DNA from: Agmasoma carcini (nom. nud.) | Taxonomy: Eukaryota; Microsporidia; Thelohaniidae | DNA length: 64,000 nucleotides | Reading direction: 5' to 3' | NCBI GenBank assembly: GCA_029232285.1 | Contig: JAOXFI010000023.1 | Coordinates: 1-64,000 of the forward strand | In this document: positions 39,419 through 49,231 of the stretch, one piece after another | Layout: every line of letters starts with the position of its first letter | Position numbering within the stretch: position 1 is the first letter of the stretch | Notes under the pieces: generated by a model | Seen by the model: the letters and a program-made list of their open reading frames with translations, nothing else | What the model was told of the DNA's origin: nothing | Database searches by the model: none | Position numbers and translations under genes: made by a program

Positions 39419-40165
39419 TTATTTGAAAATTTGCTCTATAAAATCTTTATCAACTTCTGATAATCTCGCAGGTACAATTATAGAATGTAATGGCGGTCCT
39501 AAGTCCATCATCATTATATTTTCAATCGTATCATAAACAATCTTCTCACTATCAGTCGAAAAACGACAAACAGCTATCACCTTGGCCTTCTCACTTAATA
39601 TACCATATCCAGTTAACTCTTCAACATACAAAAGTAACTCTAACGCCTCATTAGCACTCATAAAATAATCTTGATCAGTCTTAATATCTAACAAACAGAG
39701 AGTATGCATATCATTCACATAGTTAACCTTCAACCTATCATAAAACGATACTATAGGTGATTCCTTTTCAAAATAAGGAATACTAACAGTCCTTCCATAT
39801 TCATATGAAGACAATCCAAAACATCCTTTAACATTCAAAATTGATGTGTTATGTATAACTTTAACATCTTTTGCCCTGGTTTGAATATCTAAGTGGGTTG
39901 TCGCAAAGAATGGTGAACCTGCAACTAAAAATACAACATTTTTATCCTCTGAAGCCTTTGGAATCATATCAGTACCTTCAACTATCTCCCTACCAACTTC
40001 TTTGATCTCAATCCCAAACTCTCTACAAATATCATCCTTAAAGTTCCTTAACTGCTTACATGTATAACTCTCTAAGTATATTTCATCTGCTTCCTTCAAA
40101 ATCTCTAATGTCTTAAGACTTATATCTTTATAATCATTCAATCCAATTCCAACTATATAAAGCAT
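39419..40165 (-). CDS. DPH5: Diphthine synthase (DPH5)
   Basis: A 248-residue SAM-dependent methyltransferase of the tetrapyrrole-methylase fold. Family marks: MLYIVGIGLNDYKDISLKTL at the N-terminus, LVAGSPFFATTHLDI near 85 (usual GDPFGATTHSD), VIHNTSILN, GCFGLSSYEYGRTVSIPYF and NDMHTLCLLDIK. The Asp of the usual GDP is Ser here. The enzyme methylates the carboxypropyl-histidine intermediate on eEF2 during diphthamide synthesis. eEF2 lies 5.5 kb upstream on the same strand, with one gene between. The start follows AAAATTTTCTTAATAAAAA and ATTTAC. The length is slightly under the usual 270-300. Confidence 0.93.
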   Translation of the reverse strand: MLYIVGIGLNDYKDISLKTLEILKEADEIYLESYTCKQLRNFKDDICREFGIEIKEVGREIVEGTDMIPKASEDKNVVFLVAGSPFFATTHLDIQTRAKDVKVIHNTSILNVKGCFGLSSYEYGRTVSIPYFEKESPIVSFYDRLKVNYVNDMHTLCLLDIKTDQDYFMSANEALELLLYVEELTGYGILSEKAKVIAVCRFSTDSEKIVYDTIENIMMMDLGPPLHSIIVPARLSEVDKDFIEQIFK

Positions 40166-40283
40166 GTAAATTTTTTTATTAAGAAAATTTTATAAAAAAA
40201 TATTTTTAACTTTTTATTATAAAATAATCAATAAAAGAATATCTTAATATAAAAAATATGGTTTTTTTAAAACAAATAATTTA

Positions 40284-43200
40284 TTAAACTCGGCCTTGAG
40301 GGGCTGGATTAGCTTTAGGCGTATTAACTAAATGATTCTTGGGACTATCTCCACCCGCAGCTAATGGCGTTTCACTAGGTTTATTAGGACCAGTAACATT
40401 AGCCAATGGTGAAGGTTTAGGAGTAGGGGCTGGCCCTTCTTTCTTCTTAGGAACTACACTAGCTGGATTCACTGCTGGCTTTGGTGGGGCTGGTGCCAGT
40501 GGTGTTGTCTTCATAGGAGGTAGCGGTGTGTTAGGAGTGGTTGGCGGGTTATTAGGTGATCCCTGAAAATTAATCTGTGTGTTATTGTTTGAGGGAATAA
40601 CCTTTGGAATGCCATTGGACTTAATCTTGCCCAATACTGTGTTACCTGGACGTGGCTTAGATGTCTCTTCCTTCATTTCAGTAGTACCATCAGGTGTTTG
40701 ACCAGCTGTTCTTCTTGTTATATCCGTAAGATTAGGAATAGGTAACTTCATAAGAACTTCTCCGTGTGATTTGTTGGGAATATCAGTAACATCAGAAGTA
40801 ACTTCTTGAAGTACACTTATTAAGGTGTTAGGATCATGTAAATTAGGAAATAGTAATGAAATTTCTTTGAAGAACGATTGATTATGAATAGTTTGGGTAA
40901 CCTCAGCTGGATTGCTTGATGATGCTATCTGTCCCATAAAGGTAATCAGAGATGTTAGTGAAGTATTACTGATGCTATTAAATTGTTGCTTAAATGTTTT
41001 AGAATCCATATTTACTGACTTGGCAATGCTTTCAGCATGATTCATAACTTGGTTAAATATCTTATCCTCATTACTACCACTCGTTCTCTCACTGTACTTA
41101 GTTGTATTAGACTCATTGGTTTTCTTAGCACTAGCATTCTCAGCCTTTGTACGTTCTGTGATTGAATTTTGCTCAGTAAGGAAGCTAGTCAATGAACTTT
41201 TATCAGAAACAGTCTCAGCAACATCATCTAAGAATTGTTCTACTGCATTTGGACCTGGTGTGGTCTGTGCTACATTGAGACTAGCAGTATGCTTGCTTGA
41301 TTCAATGTTTTCAGTTAGTGATGAACTTTTGCTCTGAAGCTCTGACAAAGCTTGTGAAGCTTCTACATTCTGTTGAACACCATAAGATGGGGTTATTTGA
41401 ACGTATGAAGTACCATTTGGATTAGTGACGATTTCAACTCCCGTGTTTTCAAGATCTTCGGTCTTTTGCTTAATCTCTTCAAATCTTTGCTTTGCTTCTG
41501 ATGAAACAGACCCAAATGAATCTGTAGAGGCAGCATGGTACTGTTGTGGTCTCATTAGCTTCTGGAATTCGGACATTTTACTCTCCTTCAAACTACCTTC
41601 AACTACTTTTATTGCATCAGCTTTGCTAATATCTAAATTCTTATCTGGACTTGTTATCATTTTTGGTGATTCACTATCAAAGGCATTAGGAAGTTTGAGA
41701 AGTGCATCATTAACATCAGCCTGATAATAAGGAGTACCTTTTTTGATATCATCTCTTTCACCAGTGTTGTAATGGGAATGTAACTCAGATACATCGAAAC
41801 CATTATTTTTCATTTCTTCATAAGCTTCAGGTGTGTAATATACATGACCTTTCTTAATGGCCAAGTTCTCTGCACTCTCGGGTACATTGAAGTAAAACCC
41901 ATCTTCGCTTTTCATTGTGATCAAACCAGAATTAAATAATTTCTTTGTAATTTTGTTTCTTAATGATTCTCTCAACTCCATTTGCTCTTTCTTAAGTTTT
42001 TCTTCTTCTTCTGTGTTTGCTTCAATATGTGAAAAGCCATGTAAAGGCAATTTCATCTCAGAATCCTTAATTGTGATCTCTGTAACATCATCAGGAACGA
42101 CACTCAGAATTTGATACTTCTCTGCGTCACTTAATTGAGCTAACATGCTTTCTTCTTCAACTTTCTTCATAACCTCTTCTCGGTGTTGCATGATCTCATC
42201 AACAGTATTACCAGTAGAATTTCTACCAGTGTGTGCATTTGCAATGTGCTCAGCGACACTCTCTGCTGTTTTAGCATCCATTCTTTCACTTAATCTCATT
42301 TCTTCAGTCTTTTTAATTTCTTGTTTTTCTCTAGCAATTCTTTGTTCAGCAACTATTTTAGCTTCCTCAGCTGCTGCTGAAGCATCTTCAGATGATCCTC
42401 TTGCCTTAAGTACGTTAAATTTAGCCAATTCCATTGCTTCTTTAATTTCTCTTGATTCAGCTTCGTTGGCTTGTTGTTCTTCAATATATCTGGCTTCGGC
42501 ACGTTGATTTGCTAATTCTTCACGCTTCTTTTCTTCTTCCAATACTTCTTGACGTTTCTTTTCTTCCTCGGAAGTAACAGAAACTTCTTTTTGCTCTTTC
42601 TTTTGTAAGGCTTCATAGGCTTCAGATGCCAAGAGATCTTGACTCAAAGCTTCCTTAACGGCTTGTTCTGCTTCACCATATGATTTTCCTTCACTAATCA
42701 TTTCACTTGCCATGCCATAAGCCATTTCTTTCAAACTTTCTTCCTTCATTTCAGCTTCATGCTCTTCTTCTTTCATTTGATTCATTAACATTTCTCTCTC
42801 GCTTAATGCGTGTTCAAAGAGGTCGTGTTCATGTGTATCGTTTCTGCTATGAACAAGGCTTTCATGTTGTGCTATTTGTTGTTTTAAGTTTTGAATATGT
42901 TGCCTACTATCCGATGCGTGCTGATTGTATGTGTTGATTTGATCTTTCATGTATTCATTAATACTTTCACTGTAAAATTCTTCATTTTGTCGTAAGGTTT
43001 GAGATAATTCCTCTGCCTTATGCTCGTTCATAATAGCTGTTTTTTCAGCCATCTTTAATTCATCAGTGAGAGCATGATTGGTTGAAGGTCTACCGGTTTT
43101 TGCTATTGTAGCTGCTTCATTTGCAATTGCTCTAGCTTCGTGTTCTGATTTACCATCTTTAATAGCTTCATCATATGCACCTTTTCTTACATTCATAATT

Positions 43201-44942
43201 TCCATTTGTTGTTTGTTTAACTCTTCTTCACTTAATTTTTTAGATTCTTGATTTAAGGCATCTAAAGTATCCAAATTTTCCTGCTCAACATTCGAGACAT
43301 AGTTGTTGTTGTTGTGTGCAACTTCCTCGTGCATATCAATAGCTTGATCAAACTTAGATCCTCCAGAAATGGTTTCTAAATCTGAATTTGTGGCTTGAGG
43401 TTCAACAATGTGAGGAATAAGTTCAGCTTTGACTGGAACCAAAACTCTTCTTTCAACAACCATATCATCTTTGTGGCGATTTTCATCATCCATTCTTATA
43501 AATTCATTAGCTGCTTCTTGATTGCCTGATAACGTATTAGTGGCCAATCTGATCATTTCTCTGATTCTATTAACTCTTTCCGGAGCGTTCCTAAAATTTT
43601 TGATGTAATTGGAAAAATCAGTTGCAAGGAATTGTTCTGCTCTTTTAACAAACTCTGGGTCAACATTTGAAATATCATAAACATTAGTAACTGAACCATC
43701 CTTAAGATTAGCCAATCTAGCAAATGGTGTTTCACTATTGGCGAAAGCATCATGAATGGCATTTTTTCTTGTATCTTCTTCAATTGATTCAACTGTTAGC
43801 TCATCCATAGCAGCTTCTTCCTCAAGCTTATTCTGTGTACCCTTATCAGTGTATAAATTAGGTTTACCAACATTTCTTCTTCTTTGTTTTATTTTTTCTC
43901 TTGAAATTTCTTTATCTTCGAGAATTGATTGCATATCCCCAATTTTAGCTCTTTCTTGTATTCCTTTTTCATTTAATTTGTTTTCGAGTTCAGCATTAGC
44001 TTCCAAGTTACCGGTTGATGCAAATTTTCTTAATTCTTCAATTTCCTCATTATCCAAAATATCATTAGCCTCTGGATCACCACTAGCGGCTCTATCTTCA
44101 ATTTCAGATCTTGGATCATTTTGATAACCTCTTGAATTTAATCTTCTTAGTTGTTCTTTTGCTTTCACATTTCCCTCTGCAGCTTTTTTCTTAAGAACTT
44201 GTTTCTTAGCTTCTGGTGAACCACTGGCAGCAAGAATAGAATTGAGCTTTTCCTTAGCCACAACGGAACCCTTTCTAGCCTTATCCTTAAGTACTTTGAT
44301 GAAAGCTTTTAACTTATCTTTATGTTTCTTATCACTTGCAAGGACACTTTTAGCTGATGGATCACCATTTAAGGCTTTATGTTTCAAGTAATTTTGCTTC
44401 ACTTTCTCCATTTTTTTAGCAGCTTCTGTATCACCGCATTCCTCTGCGGCTTCAATCCTGTTTCTTTCATCAGGAGAAAGTCCTACTAGATTCTTCTTTT
44501 GTACATCATAAATATCGTCAAAAGGTTCAATATTGTGCTTAGCAGCTATTTTAGAAGTATTTAAATCATCATACCCATTGACAGCAGAATTTGGTAAGTT
44601 ACCTGATCTTCTTCTTGCAGGAATTTGTCTGTTTTTGGTTTTTTGATTCATTAATCCCAATGATTTTATTTCTTTAATAGCTGTAGAATTTCCTTTTCCA
44701 GCTTCTTTAGAAATTTTGTTCAAGTTATGTTTTGCTTCATTTGAAAGTTCATGATTCTTTATGAAATTGTTTTTACCTTCTTCAATTCTTTTAGCAAAAG
44801 GACCCCCTACCATATGTTGTCTATTATTCTTGCCCGTAGAATTTTGAACCATATTAAAACTTTTTAGTATTCTTTCCTCTAATTCTCCGTCTCTCGAAGC
44901 CCTAGCTTCGGTCCATAACGAAAATAACAATAATTGGAACAT
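40284..44942 (-). CDS. Large Ala/Glu/Lys-rich secreted protein, putative polar tube protein 3
   Basis: A 1552-residue protein. The N-terminus MFQLLLFSLWTEARA with cleavage after ARA fits a short signal peptide. Residues about 40-340 contain repeated small-residue motifs (ARKGSVVAKEKL, AAEGNVKAKEQL, ASGDPEANDIL, ASTGNLEANAEL), recalling Sel1-like spacing. The middle is coiled-coil (EEEKKRQEVLEEEKKREEL and neighbours). The last 100 residues are proline-rich (PAPPKPAVNP, APTPKPSP). Only one cysteine is present. A very large, signal-bearing, cysteine-poor, charged protein is the profile of microsporidian PTP3, a scaffold of the invasion tube; no sequence signature proves it. The start lacks the AAATTTT box, having ACTATAAAAAACAATTTCAC upstream instead. 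Confidence 0.62.
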   Translation of the reverse strand: MFQLLLFSLWTEARASRDGELEERILKSFNMVQNSTGKNNRQHMVGGPFAKRIEEGKNNFIKNHELSNEAKHNLNKISKEAGKGNSTAIKEIKSLGLMNQKTKNRQIPARRRSGNLPNSAVNGYDDLNTSKIAAKHNIEPFDDIYDVQKKNLVGLSPDERNRIEAAEECGDTEAAKKMEKVKQNYLKHKALNGDPSAKSVLASDKKHKDKLKAFIKVLKDKARKGSVVAKEKLNSILAASGSPEAKKQVLKKKAAEGNVKAKEQLRRLNSRGYQNDPRSEIEDRAASGDPEANDILDNEEIEELRKFASTGNLEANAELENKLNEKGIQERAKIGDMQSILEDKEISREKIKQRRRNVGKPNLYTDKGTQNKLEEEAAMDELTVESIEEDTRKNAIHDAFANSETPFARLANLKDGSVTNVYDISNVDPEFVKRAEQFLATDFSNYIKNFRNAPERVNRIREMIRLATNTLSGNQEAANEFIRMDDENRHKDDMVVERRVLVPVKAELIPHIVEPQATNSDLETISGGSKFDQAIDMHEEVAHNNNNYVSNVEQENLDTLDALNQESKKLSEEELNKQQMEIMNVRKGAYDEAIKDGKSEHEARAIANEAATIAKTGRPSTNHALTDELKMAEKTAIMNEHKAEELSQTLRQNEEFYSESINEYMKDQINTYNQHASDSRQHIQNLKQQIAQHESLVHSRNDTHEHDLFEHALSEREMLMNQMKEEEHEAEMKEESLKEMAYGMASEMISEGKSYGEAEQAVKEALSQDLLASEAYEALQKKEQKEVSVTSEEEKKRQEVLEEEKKREELANQRAEARYIEEQQANEAESREIKEAMELAKFNVLKARGSSEDASAAAEEAKIVAEQRIAREKQEIKKTEEMRLSERMDAKTAESVAEHIANAHTGRNSTGNTVDEIMQHREEVMKKVEEESMLAQLSDAEKYQILSVVPDDVTEITIKDSEMKLPLHGFSHIEANTEEEEKLKKEQMELRESLRNKITKKLFNSGLITMKSEDGFYFNVPESAENLAIKKGHVYYTPEAYEEMKNNGFDVSELHSHYNTGERDDIKKGTPYYQADVNDALLKLPNAFDSESPKMITSPDKNLDISKADAIKVVEGSLKESKMSEFQKLMRPQQYHAASTDSFGSVSSEAKQRFEEIKQKTEDLENTGVEIVTNPNGTSYVQITPSYGVQQNVEASQALSELQSKSSSLTENIESSKHTASLNVAQTTPGPNAVEQFLDDVAETVSDKSSLTSFLTEQNSITERTKAENASAKKTNESNTTKYSERTSGSNEDKIFNQVMNHAESIAKSVNMDSKTFKQQFNSISNTSLTSLITFMGQIASSSNPAEVTQTIHNQSFFKEISLLFPNLHDPNTLISVLQEVTSDVTDIPNKSHGEVLMKLPIPNLTDITRRTAGQTPDGTTEMKEETSKPRPGNTVLGKIKSNGIPKVIPSNNNTQINFQGSPNNPPTTPNTPLPPMKTTPLAPAPPKPAVNPASVVPKKKEGPAPTPKPSPLANVTGPNKPSETPLAAGGDSPKNHLVNTPKANPAPQGRV

Positions 44943-45659
44943 AAAGAGGTGAGTGAAATTGTTTTTTATAGTGTAAGTGTTTCATCTTTGGTTTCAAAAG
45001 AATCATGTTTTAGATTTTGAAACAAAAGTCCATTCTGGATGTTTGGATATTTTTTATTTTTATGTGTCAGAATGCATAAAAAAGTGTTAAAAGATTTTAT
45101 AAATTAAGTTGAAATCAATGTTTTGGATATCAATTTTAGTGAATATAAAAATTTGATGTGATGATATTTATTAGATAATAATTGGTATGCATAAAAGAAG
45201 CGCTTAATGATTATAAGGATCATAAAAATATCATTTTTTAATTTTATAAAAATCTTAATTATATTTTTTTAAAAAATATTTTTAAAAATAAGTTTAATAA
45301 AAAGTTCTAAGGAATATTTTAATTTCTAGAAATATAATAGTTTATGATTGCAATATAAAATAATATGAATCAGTAAAATCAAATATGAAACAATGTAGTG
45401 TGTTTGATAATAAAATAAGACAATACTTAAATAGTTTTTATATTAAATATGAACAATTTAATTAAAATATAAAAATTGCTATATTTTATAAAAGGGGTTC
45501 TAAACACATAAATATTATATAATTTTACATTTAGATATAACAATTAGAATATTCATATGATTAATAACATAGTCAAAACACAAACTAACTAATATATATG
45601 CAGACTAAAATAAATATCAAATTATAAAATAAAAAAGGGTAAAATGAGATTTTAATTAC
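44943..45659. other. Gene-free spacer upstream of the PTP3-like gene
   Basis: AT-rich. On the minus strand ACTATAAAAAACAATTTCAC lies close to the PTP3-like start and could hold a TATA-like element; otherwise no feature is seen. Confidence 0.5.
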
Positions 45660-48233
45660 TTAAAGCTTGTCAAAGTATTCTTCAGGATCAAGTTTAAAGT
45701 TGACCTTCCTGATTTTTCTTGTTTCGGCAACAGCCAAAGCCATTTCAGAATTTTCCTTTTCCAATGAACCAGGACAAATATCATAAGTATCAAGAGAAAG
45801 AGTAAGAGACACCTGACCACCAGTACTCTCCATCAACTCCTTATGCATACCAAATGAAGCAGCAACAGGAATCTTAGCATGAACCAAACCAGGAGTATAT
45901 CCATCATCATCAGGAATAAACTTAATACCTCTCCTAGCATTGATAACTCTATCAATTACACTCTCGTTAATATTACCTGGAAGACTGAAAATAGCATGGA
46001 AAATAGGCTCATATAAAATTGGACCAGCTTTCAACATCAGGGCTTTACATAGATTTCTCATAGGAGTAGAAATCTGACCAGCACCTCTATGGATAGCATC
46101 AGCATGAAGAACCAAATCTGTAAGATTATAACGAACACCTTGAACAATTTCTCCTACTAATGGACCTTCACTAGCTGCACCCCAGAAACCAGCTCTTAAG
46201 TGATCTTTAACTTCATTCAAATACTGAATACCCTTTGTCTCATTAACAAGAAGATTCATAGGATCAACCTCAGGACCAAAGAACATGATATCCTTAATCC
46301 ATTCATCATCCATACCCAATACTTCCTTGAATTTTCTAGATACTTCCTTAATATTAGAATCACATAATTGACTAAACACATCTAATACTTCCTTATCAAT
46401 AGGCTCACAACTCATGAATATTCTATTGTGTTTGTTAGGAGACTTAACCATATAAGATGTATCAACTTCTTTTGTGATACCCTCAAAGTACTTAATAGAA
46501 GGCTTATCAATAAAGAACTCACAACCAGCAAACTTTCTCAAATCAGTAACAATAATTTCTAAATGTAACTCACCAGCACAAGCAACAGTAGGTCCTGTTT
46601 CAGCTAATGTATCAACAACAATCATAGGATCACTCTTAGCCAACTTGTTAAGACCTTCTTTAAAGGCTTGCAATTTAGAAGGATCTTTTGGTCTTACGGA
46701 AACCTTAACAACAGGAGATACCATAAACTTCATAGTTCTAATGTTGAAAGCACCTGGTACTGAAGTAACAGTACCTGTCTTAACTAAAAATGTATCTAAA
46801 CCACCTAACGCAACAATATTACCTGCTGATGCGTATGAAACATCTCTAAAACCTCTACCCATAGAAATACAAACTCTTGAAATTGTTTTTTCTGCAATAG
46901 TCTGAGATTTACCCTTAACCTCAGCAGTAGGATCATGCTCAGGAGCCTGCACAAATAATTTACTACCTGGCTTTATCACACCACTGAAAATACGACCAAG
47001 AGCCACAAAACCCTTACCATCAGGTACCATCTTAGATACATACATCATAACAGGATCTTTTTCACCACTCTGACAAAGTTTAATAGCTTGACCAGCTGCA
47101 TCGTTTACATCACCAGTGTATAAATAATCTGATCTATATGTTTGAGATTCTTCTGGTGAAGGTAATTTCAAAACAATTTGTTCTAATAGACAGTCAGAAG
47201 CAGGATGTAATATCTTCATAACATGTCCAAATATCTTCTTCCAATCATCTGAGACGTTCTTTAATGTAACAGGTTCAACTTTATGTTGGAACTTACCCAA
47301 GTACTCAGATAAGCCTTTGTAGTCAAGAGCCATTGATAATTCTTTAACTTTATAGATTGGACCTAAAACATACATCTCTAATGGTGTGACCTTACCCTCT
47401 GGGATAACACCATTTTCAGCTGGTTTAAACTTGTAATCCTCAAATGGAGAATTATTTACACAATAAACCTTCTTACTCCATAAAACACGGGTGAATTTTT
47501 GTTCTTTATCAAAACTATGAGAGCCTAAAACTTTCAAGAACTTTCTAGCAACTGTACTCAATGTCATACCCCAACCTTGTAAACCACTACAGAAGGATAT
47601 TTCACCAGCTATAGGATCCAAAGGCTTGCTATGATTAAGTTCTAAGTTTCTATTAATTTCTGATAATTCTGCGTTGAAAGAGTCAACTCTATCATATAAT
47701 AGTTGACCGACCTGAGAGATAGGATAGTTCATTTCTACAATGGCACGATCTAATTTGTTAAGGACTAGTGTTGGTGTAATTCTGTCTCTTAATGCCTGTT
47801 CGAGGACTGATTTAGTCTGAACGCACACACCATCGACTGTATCTACGACTGTAACAGCACCGTCTGTGATTCTAAGAGCGGCAGTTACTTCACTAGAGAA
47901 ATCGACGTGACCTGGTGAGTCGATTAAGTTAATGAGGAACTCGTTAGAGTCACTTATTTTATCTTCTGGTAAGTAAGTAGTTAAGACGCTTCTATCTATT
48001 TTAAAGTGTAAACTGACTGCATTTGATTTAATAGTGATACCTCTTGCCTTTTCGTCCTCTCTGGTGTCCATAAATCTACCACCATGTGAGTCCTTTTTGC
48101 ATACAAGGGCTCTAATGAGTAAACAATCAGTAAGTGTACTCTTACCATGATCTACGTGCGCAATAACAGACATGTTTCTTATGTTTCGCTTATTTGACAT
48201 AAGCTTGACGATTCCGTCCATATTTGTCTCCAT
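45660..48233 (-). CDS. EEF2: Translation elongation factor 2 (eEF2)
   Basis: An 857-residue GTPase that drives ribosomal translocation. G motifs: AHVDHGKSTL (G1), RGITIKSNAV (G2), DSPGHVDFSSE (G3), NKLDRA (G4). Domain IV carries DLVLHADAIHRGAGQISTP, with the diphthamide histidine (of HRG) near residue 714, consistent with DPH5 nearby. The C-terminus ends EYFDKL. The length equals the usual 840-860. The ATG at 48233 is chosen because AAAATTTTTTTACCC precedes it; the longer frame begins at a TTG and adds residues not seen in the family. Confidence 0.98.
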   Translation of the reverse strand: METNMDGIVKLMSNKRNIRNMSVIAHVDHGKSTLTDCLLIRALVCKKDSHGGRFMDTREDEKARGITIKSNAVSLHFKIDRSVLTTYLPEDKISDSNEFLINLIDSPGHVDFSSEVTAALRITDGAVTVVDTVDGVCVQTKSVLEQALRDRITPTLVLNKLDRAIVEMNYPISQVGQLLYDRVDSFNAELSEINRNLELNHSKPLDPIAGEISFCSGLQGWGMTLSTVARKFLKVLGSHSFDKEQKFTRVLWSKKVYCVNNSPFEDYKFKPAENGVIPEGKVTPLEMYVLGPIYKVKELSMALDYKGLSEYLGKFQHKVEPVTLKNVSDDWKKIFGHVMKILHPASDCLLEQIVLKLPSPEESQTYRSDYLYTGDVNDAAGQAIKLCQSGEKDPVMMYVSKMVPDGKGFVALGRIFSGVIKPGSKLFVQAPEHDPTAEVKGKSQTIAEKTISRVCISMGRGFRDVSYASAGNIVALGGLDTFLVKTGTVTSVPGAFNIRTMKFMVSPVVKVSVRPKDPSKLQAFKEGLNKLAKSDPMIVVDTLAETGPTVACAGELHLEIIVTDLRKFAGCEFFIDKPSIKYFEGITKEVDTSYMVKSPNKHNRIFMSCEPIDKEVLDVFSQLCDSNIKEVSRKFKEVLGMDDEWIKDIMFFGPEVDPMNLLVNETKGIQYLNEVKDHLRAGFWGAASEGPLVGEIVQGVRYNLTDLVLHADAIHRGAGQISTPMRNLCKALMLKAGPILYEPIFHAIFSLPGNINESVIDRVINARRGIKFIPDDDGYTPGLVHAKIPVAASFGMHKELMESTGGQVSLTLSLDTYDICPGSLEKENSEMALAVAETRKIRKVNFKLDPEEYFDKL

Positions 48234-48248
48234 GGGTAAAAAAATTTT
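48234..48248 (-). promoter_or_regulatory. Start-adjacent AAAATTTT box of eEF2
   Basis: On the minus strand AAAATTTT (48248-48241) is followed by TTTACCC and the eEF2 ATG. It is the clearest example of the genome's start-proximal box. Confidence 0.6.
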
Positions 48249-49049
48249 GAAAAGTTTTATAGGAGAATGTTTCAAATTATTAAAGTAAGGATCAATTATT
48301 CATTAGAGTAATTTTAGTTTGTTTGAGATAGTGATGAATGATGTTTGATTTTAAGTAGAAGAAATTTAATGTTTATTATTTTGTATTAAACCAATAAATT
48401 TTTATAAAAATAAACTTTGATTTGTATAAAACATTGAGGTTGTGTCGAAATAACAAATAAAAGCCATAGAAATGAAAAAACGATTGTTTTATTATGTTAT
48501 TTTTATGATTAGACTAGAATATGAGTATAGATGATTTATTAAGAAGAAGTGATATGATATATTGTTAATTTAGATTATTAGTTTATAAATAAGGATGTTA
48601 GTGATAGGGAATGATATTATTGTATTAATATAAATCATTAGCAATCTTTTATTTATGAATTTTGAATAGGAATATTAAATATTTATATATTTTTTTTTAT
48701 ATTTTCATTAATGATTACTTATTTATAATTAATTTTATATTTTTGCGTTATTTATAAATCGAAATATTTAAAATAATGCGTTTATTTATCAAATTATAAA
48801 CATTTTATATCAACTTGCAAATATTTTTTATTACTATGAAGGTATGCAAATATTTCTATTACTATGAAGGTATACAAATAGATGGTAGGTAAATAATTAA
48901 AAATATTAAATTAAATATACTTTCTAAGGAAAAAACTAATCACAAAAAGTAGTATCGAATGAAAAACTTTCTACATATTTTCAATTATCATTCAATCCTT
49001 TTCTAGCCGATAAGTAAGAGAATGAAAAGATTGATTGTCATGCTCACAT
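48249..49049. other. Gene-free divergent spacer between eEF2 and Sec13
   Basis: AT-rich. A short repeat (TATTACTATGAAGGTATRCAAATA) occurs twice around 48830-48880. No gene is supported. Confidence 0.6.
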
Positions 49050-49165
49050 ATAAGTGGTACTTCCTTTTTATGAAGAAGAGGTGTATGTCTATCGACCGCA
49101 AACCAATTTCCAGTGTGATCAAGGTCATACATATCCCCCAATAACTGTTGTTTCCAATTGTACGT
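49050..49165 (-). repeat. Partial copy 3 of the SINE-like repeat
   Basis: AGTGGTACTTCC, GAAGAAGAGGTGTATGTCTA, TCGACCGCAAACCAATTTCC and AGTGTGATCAAGG match the reverse complement of the 24391-24735 copy over its central part, from the block before CCACTTC to the B-box region. Both ends are missing. It lies 70 bp upstream of the Sec13 start. Confidence 0.7.
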
Positions 49166-49231
49166 ACTATTTGCAAAATTTAAGAATATTTAAATTTCAT
49201 GACTAACAAAAAAAGGTAAATTTTTTTTACC

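Noticed and set aside
40339..44124. Many plus-strand frames of 65-122 codons
   Set aside because: All are antisense to the 1552-residue PTP3-like gene; they are Ser/Leu/Phe-rich complements of its Glu/Lys/Ala codons.
46474..46905. Plus-strand open frame of 143 codons
   Set aside because: Antisense to eEF2.
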